NCBI GenBank assembly: GCA_016748015.1
Contig: JAAOMT010000675.1
Coordinates: 694,314 to 758,313 of the forward strand
DNA from: Geosiphon pyriformis
Lineage: Eukaryota; Glomeromycota; Glomeromycetes; Archaeosporales; Geosiphonaceae
Direction: 5' to 3'
DNA: 64,000 bases
Under the pieces are notes generated by a model. It did no database searches. It was not told the origin of the DNA and was given only the letters and a program-made list of their open reading frames with translations. Shown here one piece after another: positions 1 through 12,572 of this stretch (its first letter is position 1; each line of letters opens with the position of its first letter). The position numbers and the translations under genes are program-made.

Positions 1-2330
1 ATACAAATCCAAAACTGTAACCAAGATCTTGTTTTTAAAAAAAAAACTGTATTAAAATAACATAACCAGAAATTTTTTCTATCTTAAAAATATGTCAAGT
101 CAAAGAATTGTTTATAACAATAGTCATTTTAGCATCAGAAAAACTTTTATCTAAACCAAACATAAAAAATCACACTTTATTAAACTTATTTGCAATCTAT
201 AATTTAACACTAAATTTTAACTTTGTTTCTGTAATAAAAAATACTATATTATTCAAATTTATATGCCAATAAACAATGTCTTCTTGTTTTATAAAAACAT
301 TGTGTCTTGAACATTACATATAGTAAACTTTCAAGCTAAATCAATTATTAAGATAAAAAAAATGTCTGAAAATCTAAGTTAATATACAACTAATTCAATT
401 TTATCAAAACTAAATTAACAGAAACTTTAAGAGCCACTATTTTCGATTTCAATCCACTTACTTTGGTGGTTAAAATCTTTAATTTGCTTAAATCTAAATT
501 CAAAACCATACTATTTGCAATTGAAAAAAAAAGGGCAGATGACTTAAATAAGTTATCCAAAGCCATATCCAAATTTAATCCTAAATTTGAAAAAAAAAAC
601 ACACTAGAAGAAAGAGATTGAAAAGTAAATACCAAGGACACCAGATTCACACTAATTAATTTTTACACAGTACTTGATACTTGTTTAACCAAAAACTTTA
701 AAGAACATTTTAAAAAAGCCAAACAAGCATTAATAGAAAAATTATCTTAGACAATTATAAGACTTTTTTTAATACATAACATATTAGAAAAAAGGACTCA
801 AAACCAGAATCAGAATTAAAGTAAGTATTATTAGAGAAGACAATAAGTGAAATCATTTGTACCTAAAATTTGGCACTAAAGACAATAAGACAAAATATAA
901 AAACACTTTTTTTTGCATATAATTTGGCCAATTAAAGGTGATTTGCATCTAAAACAATTTTTTTAAATGGTTTTAAAGGGTTAAGAACAAATACATCTAA
1001 TATATTACACTTTAAAGCAAAATATTCAAACTTCTCATATTTTTTACACTGAACCAAATTTATTCTAACCCAAAAAAATGTTATATTACCAAAAATTGGC
1101 TTTATATAAAAAACAAACTTTAGTTTTTTATCTGTTTTAAAACCAATTACAGTATAGCAAACCTAGTTATTAGTATTAAATAAGTGATTAATAATACAAG
1201 TTTTTTTACCAGTTTCTTCTAACATATTACTAAGATTATAAGCAATTGTTTTCACAAACAAAGTAAATAAAAGTACCTTAAAACAATTCCTAAACATTCA
1301 AGTTTTGTGGTTTTTTATAGTCTTAATTATGTGTACTGAATTTTTTTTGATTAAAAACAACTATTTTGCTGTCAACTAATCTGCTTAATTTGATTTGACA
1401 AACTCTATCACAGTTTTTTGCTACAGTTTAATTAATTGTAATCGGATTGATATTACTTGACCAAACTCAGAGAAAGCTATAACAATTATTTTTTTTAATA
1501 TATTTATGAGAATTTTTATTATTATTACAATTTAATCTAAATAAATTTTTTGTTTTTTAAGATTATTGTTTATTATAATGTCTTTTTTTTTGGCCAATAA
1601 TATGGTTTTTTTCATGCTTTTTTCTAATGTAAATATTAATCTAATTATCTTTTCAAATTTTGAAGAAGTAGTAACTCTCTCAAAATCATTAATTAATAAA
1701 AAAATTTTCTTAATAACTTGAGTTTTTATTATTGCCAATTTGTTTTTTGCAAAGAAATTAATATCTAAAGCAAACAATTTCTTAAAAACAATTTTTATTT
1801 GAGTTTTAACAAATTTTAGATTAATTTACTTCTTGTTTAAAGAAATAAATAGGCAGAAAAGAAGAAAAATCTCATTTTTATTATCTATATTATAGACCAG
1901 AAAGCCAATTAGAGAACCAATTACAGCACCAGTATTAACTTTTTGGTCTTAAGTGTATTTATTCTAAAATCTAACTAAGCTTTACTCTTATTATTAGTAT
2001 TATTATTTGTATTTATTTTAACAAATTGGCCAGCAATTTTTTTGAATTTCTAAAACTTAAATTCACTTTAATATCAGAATGTTTAATATTATTAAGTAAT
2101 AATTTCTGCTTTTAAGCCAAGTTTTTACTAATAAAACTTGAAGCTGTAACTTTGGCTAATTTTTTTAGTACTAAAATTATTTATAATAGTAGTCAATTTG
2201 ATAATAAAAGAGTTAAATATTTGAGAAATAATGAAATATGCAATAGTAAAATAGAAACAACTTTTTTTAAAAATTTAAACTCTTTTTTTTGAGATTTGAG
2301 ATGAAGAAAAAAAAAAGTTATTTATATTAG
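1..2330 (-). mobile_element. Decayed LINE copy 1, 5' part, runs off left edge
   Basis: Minus-strand translation of 1532-1777 and 390-650 matches pieces of ORF1 of the better LINE at 2.4-10.2 kb, in the same order (shared words such as TTSSKFE and LKSKIVALKVSVNLVL). The stretch 1-390 resembles the start of the endonuclease ORF2 in reverse complement, including an ETKL-like word. The 5' end lies near 2250-2330, where an A/T-rich leader resembles that of copy 2. The copy is far more AT-rich than copy 2 and full of stops, so it is an old dead insertion. Its 3' end is outside the window. Confidence 0.75.
390..2250 (-). pseudogene. LINE copy 1 ORF1 remnant
   Basis: Broken reading frame equivalent to the nucleic-acid-binding ORF1 of the LINE family. 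The fragment at 1532-1777 covers the region before the RRM-like domain. The fragment at 390-650 covers the C-terminal Leu/Ser-rich segment that precedes ORF2. Between them a decayed CCHC region is expected near 1000-1100, but I see only weak traces. Many stops, no intact start. It has no function of its own. Confidence 0.65.
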
Positions 2331-2650
2331 TTATTTATATATATTAAATTAATTAATTCTATTTAAATTTATTTGGCATATTATTTTTTTAAAATATTAA
2401 TTATATATTAATAATATTAATTATAATTTTTTTTTTTCTATGTTTATTGAGTAAAGTCCAAACATTACCTAATGCTATACATCAAATAATTGATCTAAAT
2501 TAGGCATGAATCATGCACTTTCTACATGTGACTAGCCACTCAAGCCAATCAGAACAACACTATGCACTTATATGAACAGAAACCGCATATAAAGCACCAG
2601 AAATGAACAAACTAAATTTATGCAAACCAAACCTAATACCCAATGCATCA

Positions 2651-5600
2651 TTAATACCTGACAACCCCAGCCAAATACAGAGAAGACAAACCAGAAATAA
2701 AAACTGGCATAGAACTGTCTCGAGGAATTAACCTATGTTTCTCCATAAAGGCACAATATTTAACATGTACCAACCAAATTTCATCTCTAAAAGCCAGGCA
2801 AAAATCATGGACAAAGTCCACAATTTTTGCACCAGCAAGTTTCAGATTACCAAAAACAGAAACCGCCTCAAAAAACCAATCATTAAAAACAAAGCCTTTG
2901 CACAGAGCAACACAAACTGAGGTGTCAAAAATGCATGAAGAAAGAGTTTGCAGCATGTGAGAAGAAGAACAATGAAGGCCAGAAATACCTTCCTATTTAA
3001 CCACAAAATCACCAAGCAGCCAATCACGACTAGCAAAGTCAGAATCACAGGAAAAAACATGGTTTGAGACCTTTACACATCCACAATACAAACAAACCAC
3101 ACTAGGGTAACTCCTATCATAGAGACATTTGTGAACGGCCACAGGCAGTCTATGATGCAGAGCTTTTATGAAATACATGTGCAAACCAGCAGTCTGTTTA
3201 CTAGTAAAACTAGCAGCCATGTATGAATTGGGATGCCAAACAGAAGAAAATCTGCGCCAATCGATATCAGTGAACAATTCATCAGCGACAACTCTGGTAC
3301 CTGAACCAAAACCCCAATATAAATGGTGAATGGACCAATAAATATCATGCACAAAATGCCTAGAATTACCCAAAACAGGACTACCACCAGCCAGGATAAA
3401 CCACTCATCCAGCTGGGGGGGAAGAACAAAATTGGAAAGAGCTGCATGGCCAGCCAGTTCATTAGTCCGGTCATTACCTATAACACCAGAATGTCCCTTA
3501 ACCTTACACCAGCTGACATCTAGCCTCTTAGCATGAACAAGATTAGCAATATAATGATGCTCCACCCAACAACTATTCCAAAAATCCGGATGTGCCAAAC
3601 CCAATTCCGACCTACAGGCATCCAACGCAGCCTAACTATCCGAAAATAAGCAAACTTTGCTAACCACAGGAACACACTCAAGAGCAAGTGCAATAGCTTG
3701 CAACTCTACCAAAGTAGATGACAACAAACCCAATACTCTAACACCCAAACCCATATTAATATCATCAAAGAAAACCACTGTACCCAATTTAACACTGAGA
3801 GTACCCAAACCAGCCAAGGATCTATTGGTATAAACTAAAAGGCTATTAGCACCCAATCCCAACAAACAATTATGAACCAAATCAAAATCAGTGGATTTCA
3901 AGACATTAGGAGCAAAAGAAACATCCACCGAACAGTCATGAACAGAAAAAGATGAGTCTGCACTACCAAGATAACCAACAGAAACATTAAACCAATTAGG
4001 AATAGAGCCACGTAGGTCCAGCCTTTTCCAATGCTTGAAAGTCTTCCAGTCAAAAGCACCATCATTGCAATGACGCAATTGTTCCACAAAGGCAATTCTA
4101 TACCGCCGAAGTAAGGAGAAACACTTAGAAAATTTCACCTTTCCAAAAACCAAAGACATAGGAGTACCATGGAAGAATCAGAATGCACTGGGGCCGAGAC
4201 TACTAAAAGATAAACTGCAATCGGCAAAAATACGAACCACACCTACCAGAAAATTGTTCGAGAAATTCAATTTTAAACAAGCTGAGGAGACCAAAGAGTG
4301 CACAGGACGCCAGCTCAGACCCTGTAAGTCATAAAACCTATAGAGAGACAAATGACCCAGAATTCCAACAGCATTGGCAAAACACACTATAGATGCTGAT
4401 TTACTCTCAGCCTGAATCTGTTCAAAAGTTTTTAAGCTGTTGTTACTGGAGGTTTTTGGTCTCTTCTTAGCTCTTGTATGTTTATTGTAATGCTGTTAAT
4501 TTACGATTATGGGAAGTGTTTGAACCTCCGATAACTGAATTTATCCTCAAATTATCTCCTATAATTTGAGCTGCTGGGCTTATGAGTGGAATGGCCAATT
4601 CCTTGCCAGTTGCTTTTATGTAGTTACATTGTAGTAAACATCAACTCTTTCCCAGGAATTGCTTGTCTGGAAGCTCACTAAAAATGTGTAGTTACTTTGC
4701 TGTGAAAGTCAACTCTTCTACAGGAATCTCGTCTGTAGGCTACTCTAATGATTGTAATAAGAAAATAAAAGAAAAATAAAAGAAATGTAAAAGAAATAGA
4801 ATTTCTGTCAAGGGAAACGTTTTCTATCCAGGCCTGGAGTCACTAACAGTTTACTGAAATTGGTAGCTAATTAATTTCAAACTGTTTAGTAGGAATTAGT
4901 TAATTTCAAAAATGAAATAATTTAGGATTTAATTTTTCGAATTATTTGATATTTATTTCGTTTTTGTGTATAAAGGATGATTCTAATTGTTAAATCTAAA
5001 GTAAAATACATTTTTTTGAAGAGAGAAGCTCTTCTTTTATACAACTTGTCGTAACACTATTTTATGAACTTAAACTTTGCTATTTTCTACAATTTTGCTG
5101 AACTAAAGATACATTTTGGCAAACTACAAGTTATTTCTGCGAACTATTAGATATTTTGGTGAACTATCAATTATTTCGGTGAATTTCTATAAATTTTGGT
5201 GAACTTTTGAATGTTACATAGTTCGGAGTATTGCATGATTGATCATCGCAATTAGGTTACATTTGTGTTGTGTACAATTTGGGTTATTAATTAAATAATA
5301 ATTTCGGACATTTTTGCTAATGTAATAAGTGATAATTTGAAACAATGCTAATTAATGATAGGAATTATAAGATAATTTTATGCTAAATAATATCTCTAAT
5401 TTCGTCTGATAACACTATAAAGAGATGGGTAATGAAGAGCATCATTGGGGAAGTTCGAAAGAAGACCCACTTTGGATTTAAAGTTTTTACGAATCAAAGC
5501 ATTTCATTTACAGCAAACACTAAGTGGAACAAAACTAAACTGTGTTCTATAACTGACGATGGGATGAAGAACCGCTAAAACTAAATATGAGAACTGCTTA

Positions 5601-8222
5601 TCAGAGATGGCTTTCTTCAGGACGAGATTGGTGAAAAACTGGACATTCGAATGTGCCTTGGCCAAAACTGGGTTTTGACAAACCACCCATAGACAGAAAA
5701 ATGCCCAAATACTGGTGAGGTTTCCCTTTCTTGGCAATAGAAATAGGTGCACCATTGATTGTAAGAAAGGGGCTCACAACTCTATAGTTAATGGAAATTG
5801 CCACTGTTTTATCATTGTTTATTGAAATATTATTAATTCTAAAAAATTTACTAGCAACATTGAGAATGTTTTGTGTTGCAGTCTGACTGCTGCCAACCCA
5901 AATTGTATTGTCCACAAAAGCACCAGCAGCAAAAAAAGAGGAAAAACCAGCCTGAGGTTCAACATAGCCAGTCTTAGCAACAAAATGAGAGTTCAACCTG
6001 TATCCACAAAATTCTTCTTGTCTCTTGACTTCACACAAAAGAGAATTATAAAATATATGCCAGAGAAGAGATGAGAACACTTCCCCTTAATTAAGACTAT
6101 CATGGACTTGATAACCATCAGTTAAACCAAAGTCAGTCATTACTCTGTTGACTTGGTTATTGTGAATGCCACCAAAAAATCAAATAAACCCGCCACATAT
6201 TTTAATCCTAATCAGACTCCTTTTTAAATGCTCTCAGCCAACAGAATCATAGGCTTTCTTCATGTCCTGCAATACCAGCCAAAGCTCACGGTTCTTCTCC
6301 AGAGCATTCTTAACCACAGAGCCGATAGCAAAGATAGGAGATTGTGTCATTGTACCTTTCAAAACCAAAAAATTGTCTCTGCAGAGAACGTTGTGAGTAC
6401 TGCATGCCAAAGAAATCCTGTTCGAGAGGATCTTTGAAAAGATTTTACAAGCTGTTTCAATCAAAGCAATGGGTCAGGTGTTCGTAAGAACTCTTTTCCA
6501 CTCATAAGGCTTGAAGATCATGGACACCCAGGCTTCCTTCCAAGGATGAGGAACTGACTCATAGAGCAAACAAGAGTTTAAGAGCACCAACAACATATTC
6601 AAAACTGATTCGTCACAATGCTTCCAAAGCTCGTTCGAAATACCAGACAAACCAGCAGCCTTATTATTAGGTAAGTCCGAAACAACACCAAGCAACTCAA
6701 CAAAACCAATAGGATCCATTATTCTCGAAAATGCATCATCAAATACATACTCCAAGAGTTGATACTGATAACACCAATCAGCAAAGATATCAGTAACCAA
6801 CTTGCGTTTTCTGGTCCAGTCCTCCATGATAATATCCACTTTAGATTTAACTAAACTAGGATCTAAAACCAGTTCATTATCAACAACCAAGTGATTTAAT
6901 ACCACCTTGTGAAAGAGGTGCTCTAGCACACTTCTAATTATATGACCCTTATTCACCTTAAAACTTTCCATCCTCCTACTAACTACTGATCTAATACGAG
7001 ATTCTTCAGCACACTTTGACTTAGACAATTTAGAGAAATGATACAACTTCCTGACTCTGAACAAAACAGATCTTATAACCTCAAAATGTGACTTTGAAAG
7101 AAAAAGAGACTCCACCACAGAAGCATTTGTAGTGTCCAATGAGTTCCATGTGCCCAGTAATGCAACAAATTTCTCAAAGGAGACCAAACATGATGCCTTA
7201 ACTAGTTTAGACACCAAAAGTTCTAACTTGTGAAACTTAGATGATTTTTTAGTAAACACATTATTATAACTCTTGAACCATTTTTTTTTGAAAACATCAT
7301 TTGTTGATAAGCACACAATTTTGTGGATGACATCCCACATAGCATTCAGATCCAGAAACAATAGAGCAGTATCAAACTTGCACTTAAACATTGCCATGGT
7401 GACAGCAGAAAATTCCTTGAATGCAGCCCATTTGGCAGCCGTAGCATTCTTAAAATTGAACTTCCAATGATTCTTATTCGTCTGTTTGCGAAGAAACATC
7501 AAACTAACATTCAAAAGACCACCTAGGCCCATGGAAACAGTAACAGCCCTATAATCAATATCAAAATATTCATCAACTCTGGTTACACTATGATCTAAGA
7601 TTGCATTGACCAAGTTTAATGACACAAACACGTAATCAATAGTCTTGGCCACCCCTCGAGAATTGGTCCAAGTCGCATTCTTCCCAAACAAATTACCTCC
7701 CAAGGCATTGACCAAACCCAAATCAAAACATTTTCTGAAACTAGCACACCTGTGAGAGCCATCTTCATTGAAATTACTGCCCAATATCACGAAAGAGGAC
7801 TCATTAACAGCTTTAGGAATCAAAGAATTTATCTCATCCACTTGTGAGAAGTGCGCAAATACTGAAGCACCAGCATACAAACCCAAAATCAACACTGAAA
7901 GCTTATTTTTGAAAAGCAGCTTGACAGACAAAAAACGACCAGGAACCTCAAAAACTCTACATATATGTTTTGCTAGAGTATTGTCCATAATAATCGTCAC
8001 ACCAGAACCAAGGTAACCAGAATCCAAACCAGAAACGAAGACCCGAACATCATCAAATTTATTAGCAATCCAAGGCCGAACCTTATCTTTTAACTTTGTC
8101 TCAGTAATAATTGAAACCAAATTGTTCATATCTCTGTGCCAATGTATAATGTTCTTTTGCTTTGCTGAATTGTTCATTCCCCTAACATTACATATGGCTA
8201 TTTTCCATACTAAATTATTCAT
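2651..8222 (-). pseudogene. LINE ORF2: endonuclease, RT, RNase H (broken)
   Basis: Start ATG at 8222 lies inside the stop of ORF1 (ATGA overlap). The AP-like endonuclease occupies about 7540-8220 (words NVRGMN, TETKL, SNFNEDG, TWTNSRG, TIDYVFVS). Reverse transcriptase lies at about 5600-6800; its catalytic box reads FVDNT (5907-5912) where an FxDD/YxDD box is expected. RNase H lies at about 3400-3900 (ELQAI, FSDS, VKGHSG); its first Asp is Asn (YTNRS for YTDGS, 3824-3826). A CxxC...HxxxxC motif follows near 3040-3100. Stops at 6474 and elsewhere look like TGG or CGA decayed to stop codons. A one-base frameshift near 5675 and the LTR at 4441-5414 also break it. Function when intact: target nicking and target-primed reverse transcription. 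Confidence 0.85.
4441..5414 (-). repeat. Solo LTR of Ty3-like family B
   Basis: 974 bp, reverse-complement match to the 5' LTR at 58749-59730 along its length, for example the GTTTTCTATCCAGGCCTGGA-like block and the repeated GGTGAAC/TTCGCC words. The termini form an inverted TGTTA...TAACA pair. It is flanked by CTGT (4437-4440) and CTAT (5415-5418), a 4-bp target duplication with one transition. On either side the LINE ORF2 reading continues (HYPSLYS, then LKTFEQIQ), and copy 3 shows these joined. No internal region remains, as expected after LTR-LTR recombination. Confidence 0.9.
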
Positions 8223-10099
8223 TGAGGTATAGAAGAGACCGCAAAACTTGAGCCAGCACACATTTGATCTAACTTCTCCAATACCAAACAAATCAAAACT
8301 TTGAGAGCCACCAACTTTGACTCCAAAAAGCCCACTTTCAAAGTCAAAATCTTTGAACTGCTCGAACCCAAACTTGAGACACCAGAGGAAACCAAAGAAG
8401 GAGGAAGAACCACAGACTCAGGTTCATCCAAAACCATATCCAAACCAAATTTCATATTAACTGAACCAGAGACAACCAAGGGCTGAGAGGAGGAGGCAAG
8501 AGCCAAAGACACCAGGTTTAAACTGTCAAGTTTGTCAATAATATCAGACACCTTATCTATGAGAAGTTCCAAAGAGTGCTTCAAAGAAATGAGACGAGTT
8601 TCCAAAAATGAACTAACAGGATTCATAGGAGACGAGTAACCTGCCACACCTAAAGCATCAGAAGAAGAGCCAAAACCAGAACCAGAACCAGAGTGAGAAC
8701 CATTAAACGAAGATACCAGAGAGACAACCTGGGTTCATGATTTGCCGCCGAATGCAGCCGGTCTAGAAATAGACACACTCTTTTTTGTATACAGCTTGGC
8801 CAACTGAAGGCAATTCTCATTAGAGACAATCCTTTTAAATGACCTGGAAAGAGTAGGAGAGGTTGAGGTTTCAGCATCACACTTTAGAACAGAATGATCA
8901 AGTTTCCCACATTGTCTACACTGAACTATGTCCAATCTAGCCCAAGACAATCTTACCCCACCAAAAATAGGCTCCGTATGAAATGCAGACTCCAATACCT
9001 TGTTATTCTCAAAACAAACCACAGCATAACAAACCCTATTACCAGTGTCTAAGGATCAATTTATGACACAAGTTTTCCCACCAGCCCCTGCCAAAAGATC
9101 GCCAAGATCATGAGCCATTGTTCTCACTAGCAAAGTAAACAAAAGCACTCTATACCAATCCCTAGATGCCCATGTCTCACGATCCCTTACAGCTTTGGCC
9201 ATGCGCACTGAATTTTTCCCGATTAAGAATAACCACTTAGCTGCAAACTGATCTGTCTGACTCGATTCGGCAAACTCCACTACAGTCTTCTGTTACAACC
9301 CAATGAGTTGCAATCGGATTGACACTATTTGACCAAACTCGGATACTGCGGCGATGATCATTTCTTTTGGTGTATCCATGGGAATTTTTTTGATGACTAT
9401 GGCCCGATCTGAGCAAACTCCTGGTCTCTTAAGATCACTGTTTACTATGATGTTATTTTTTCTGACCAATGATACGGCTTTTTCCATGCTCTCTAATGAA
9501 GTAAACATTGATTTAATAATCCCTTCAAATTTTGAGGAGGTAGTAGCCCCCCCAAAACCATTGATTTTCGAAAACAATTTCCTGATGACTTGAGTTTTGG
9601 CCATAGCTGATTTGTTTTCTACAGCTGAAAGATTAATGTCCAGAACAAAAAATTTTTTCACAAACATTTCAACCTGATTTTTAACAATTTTAGGATCAAT
9701 CCACTTTTTTTCTAGAGAGATAGATATGCGAAGGGGAAGCACAATTTCATTATCATCCATAGTGAAGTCAGGAGAGCCAAGTGGAGAACCAAACATCATG
9801 CCAGTATCAACACGTTTTGCCTTGGGAGTGGTTGCAGTTGAACCCAGAAAAGACCCTCTATATACATCTGTCATGCCAACATTCACATTATTACTGAACA
9901 GACTATTCACATCAGAGTACATACTATCACCAGGCCCAGATTTACTCAAAGAAATATCTCTCTCATCACCAGAGTGTTTAATATTGCCAAAAACCACCTT
10001 TTTCTTCTGAACAAAAGAACCACCAGCAGGACCATGGAAAGCACTTTTGGGCGCCTTCTTTTTTGATATATCACCACCCAAAACAGTCTTCAAATCCAT
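8219..10099 (-). pseudogene. LINE ORF1: RRM plus CCHC protein with three stops
   Basis: One continuous frame of 627 codons from ATG 10099 to TGA 8219, interrupted by stops ending at 9293 (TAA), 9056 (TGA) and 8735 (TGA). Comparison with the copy at 31 kb places Trp at the first and third sites and Arg at the second, so all fit G-to-A or C-to-T change. An RRM-like fold is suggested around 9290-9400: IVIKKIP as RNP2, QKTVVEF as RNP1. A CCHC knuckle (CRQCGKLDHSVLKC) lies near 8880-8925. The C-terminus is Ser/Gly-rich. In living LINEs this protein coats the RNA. The 3' end overlaps the ORF2 start by ATGA. Confidence 0.82.
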
Positions 10100-10209
10100 G
10101 ACGAAGGGGTTATTGTTTAAGAAAATGTTGAAAGAAAACTAACAAAAAAATAAAAAAACTTCTTTTTCAGAAAATGCGCTTTTTGAGGATTTTTGGAGGT
10201 AAGAGAGAA

Positions 10210-11340
10210 AGAAGTTTTATAATTATAATTAACATAATTAAAAACAAATTAATTAATTATATTTTTTAAATAATAATTGTAAATTTAAAATATTTAATTG
10301 TTTAAATACAAATATATAAAAATTTTAGAACATAATAAAACTTATTATTATTAAATTATATGTATTAATTATTAATTTCTATTAATGTATTTTAGTTTAC
10401 CAAAATTTTTGTATTTAATTTAAAATTTTAATTGAACTATATTATAATTAAATTTTAATTAAGTTAATTATTAATTTTTTATTTTTAAAGTTATAGACAA
10501 TTATATTAAGTAAAAAAAGTCATTATTTTACTAGTATTTATTTTTTTTATTTTACTTTTATTGCTAACTTCAAAATTAATTTTAATATTGTAGATTTTTT
10601 TGGTTTATACTTTGTATTAGTTTTTGTTTATATATTTATTAAAAATATCTAAATGCTTATTCAAAGATGTTAATTTACCAAAAAAAAGATTTATTTTATT
10701 ACCAAAATTAAATTTTTTTTTCTACTTTTTTTATTTTTTGTGTAAAACTACTATTAACAAAACCAAAAATAGTTTTTTTAAATAACTTATTTTTAATTAT
10801 ATTACTACTTGTAATAATTACCAGATTCAAAACAAAGAAGTTTATATCTTGTAAAATAGTAAAAGATATAATAAAATAAAAACAAAAAACTTTTTTGCAA
10901 AATTATTTTCTCTTTAAGAGATTTAAGATAAAAAAGAAAAAAAAGCTTTATAAAATTTATTTTGGTAATTATATATTATAATAAATTGTGTAATTTTGAT
11001 TCTATATTTTTTTATTATTTTTATAAAATTTTATATAAATTATATTATCATTTTGTTAACAATAAATTGTTTTGTTTTTAGTTCGAGTTTGAATTAAAAA
11101 ATTAACTATAATTTGAATTTCATAAATCACTTTTATAACATGTAAAGATGGTTTCAAAATTTCCAACTAGTTTCACAAGAAATTATCGATACAAATTGTC
11201 ACAGATATTCAATCTGATGGGTACACCAGTGTTGCACTTTTCCAATTTGTGATTAATGGTTAATAAGATTGCTTCGTCCTTATTAACCTTCATCGATCAC
11301 TTTAGTCTTTAGTTCGTTTTTTATAACTTCAACTATAGAG
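10210..11340. other. AT-rich spacer with faint LINE 5' end
   Basis: Very AT-rich. At about 10,560-10,960 the order of T-rich and ACAAAA-like words resembles the 5' end of LINE ORF1 (minus strand, compare 9950-10,210), so a fifth, almost erased LINE head is possible. The rest to 11,100 shows nothing I recognise. The last 230 bases are less AT-rich and probably hold the promoter and leader of the CCCH gene. Confidence 0.4.
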
Positions 11341-11351
11341 AAAATTTAGCT

Positions 11352-12572
11352 ATGGCCTTTTATTCCAAATACACTAGCTTTTATACCCTATCCGCGACAG
11401 CAAATTTTCGTAATCTGACTTTGATTAACGGAAGCAAGAAAGAAACTCGCCCAGCAACTACTGGAACCCCTGAAAATTACGTTCAAATAAAACCAAATAA
11501 AGTTGTCCGTGTAGACCTATTAGTGCCTAATACTAAAAAGAAAGCAGATAAACCGCAGCTTGCTGTCAACAAGTCGATGATTAGCCACCGAGGTGTTTCT
11601 TCAACAGAGTCCTTTGTTTCTGCAAACTTGCAAACTCTCAGCAAGGATCGGTATATATCTGATATGCATCTTTTTACTAGTCTTTTGTAGAATCACTTCA
11701 TAAACTCTCCTTTCAAGAGAGATTGATATATATTTTCCCTATTATAGCTAGTTTTGACATACCCTATTAACCTACTTTCATTCTATACTATTAGTCCAAA
11801 AACGAAGACACTAAACAAGACGAAGCTCATCAACAAACATTGCCGATATGTCCATGAATACGGTATGTGTTTAAATCATTAATTTTTCGCTCAATTGTTT
11901 ACAACAACAACTGTTGTTCTGCCAAGCTTTGAAATACCAGACAACGAAGGCTTTGGTGGCAGACAATGGACTCCGTTTCTGGTGACTCTAGCGTCCTTCA
12001 TCGGTCATTGGCTATCGATTCTCTTCGATCCCAACCTTTGCACCCATCTGCCGGTCTATGCCAAATGGCTTTCTCGTTCTTGAAATAATTTCTCTATACC
12101 ATAATTTTTTATCTTTTTTTCAGGGCGTTGTAAGGAAGAAGAAAAGTGCGCCTATATTCATGATCAAGCTCGTGTAGGCGTATGCAAGAGATGGCTTAAT
12201 GGTGAAACCTGTTCCTTGGGTAAAAAATGTTGTTTAAAACACACTCCTTGTCCTCAGGTAATTCCTCACTGCCGGCACTTCCAGCGAGGACTTTGCCTTA
12301 AAAAGGGTTGCCGTTATACTCATGTGCACGTGGCAAAAAACGCCCTTGTTTGCGAGTTCTTTGCTGAAGAGGGCTATTGCCCAAAAGGAAACACTTGCAA
12401 AGAGAAGCATGAGCGGCGTTCCAGAACAAATAACACCGAAGAGGAAATTTCTAGGCCTCAAAAAAGGAACCGCAGTGAAGATGAAGCCGATTTAAAAAAA
12501 TCTAAAAAATCCAAGCCGGACGCAGATGATATCTGGAATCAAGAGTTCATTTCCCTCAAGGATTATATCTAA
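11352..12572 (+). CDS. ZC3H3: CCCH zinc-finger protein, ZC3H3/Red5-like
   Basis: Three exons: 11352-11650, 11795-11862, 12124-12572, with GT-AG introns and a closed frame of 816 nt (271 aa). The last two exons encode consecutive CCCH fingers: HCRYVHEYGRC split by an intron, then CKRWLNGETC, CRHFQRGLCLKKGC and CEFFAEEGYCPKGNTC. The spacing and words match the C-terminal finger cluster of animal ZC3H3 and fission yeast Red5. Those proteins act in the nucleus in poly(A) RNA surveillance, mRNA 3'-end processing and export (family knowledge). The N-terminal exon is basic and of low complexity, and the C-terminus is Lys/Glu-rich with likely nuclear localisation signals. The protein is shorter than human ZC3H3. 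Start chosen as the first ATG of the open exon. Other CCCH families are less likely because of the five-finger run. Confidence 0.82.

Larger units (their letters stand above)
2440..10160 (-). mobile_element. Near full-length LINE copy 2 with solo LTR inside
   Basis: Best-preserved LINE of the window. ORF1 (10099 to 8219) and ORF2 (from 8222) overlap by ATGA. ORF2 carries an AP-type endonuclease, reverse transcriptase, RNase H and a C-terminal Cys-His motif, which suggests the RNase-H-bearing I/Tad1-like group of non-LTR elements (from family knowledge; the exact clade is not decided). The 3' end is near 2440, where the tail region matches the 3' ends of the copies at 37.5 and 57.7 kb. A 974-bp solo LTR (4441-5414) interrupts ORF2. 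Several in-frame stops and one frameshift make it inactive. The 5' leader ends near 10,150-10,210. Confidence 0.88.

Noticed and set aside
9354-10010. Plus-strand open frames in the LINE region
   Set aside because: Antisense shadows of LINE ORF1.
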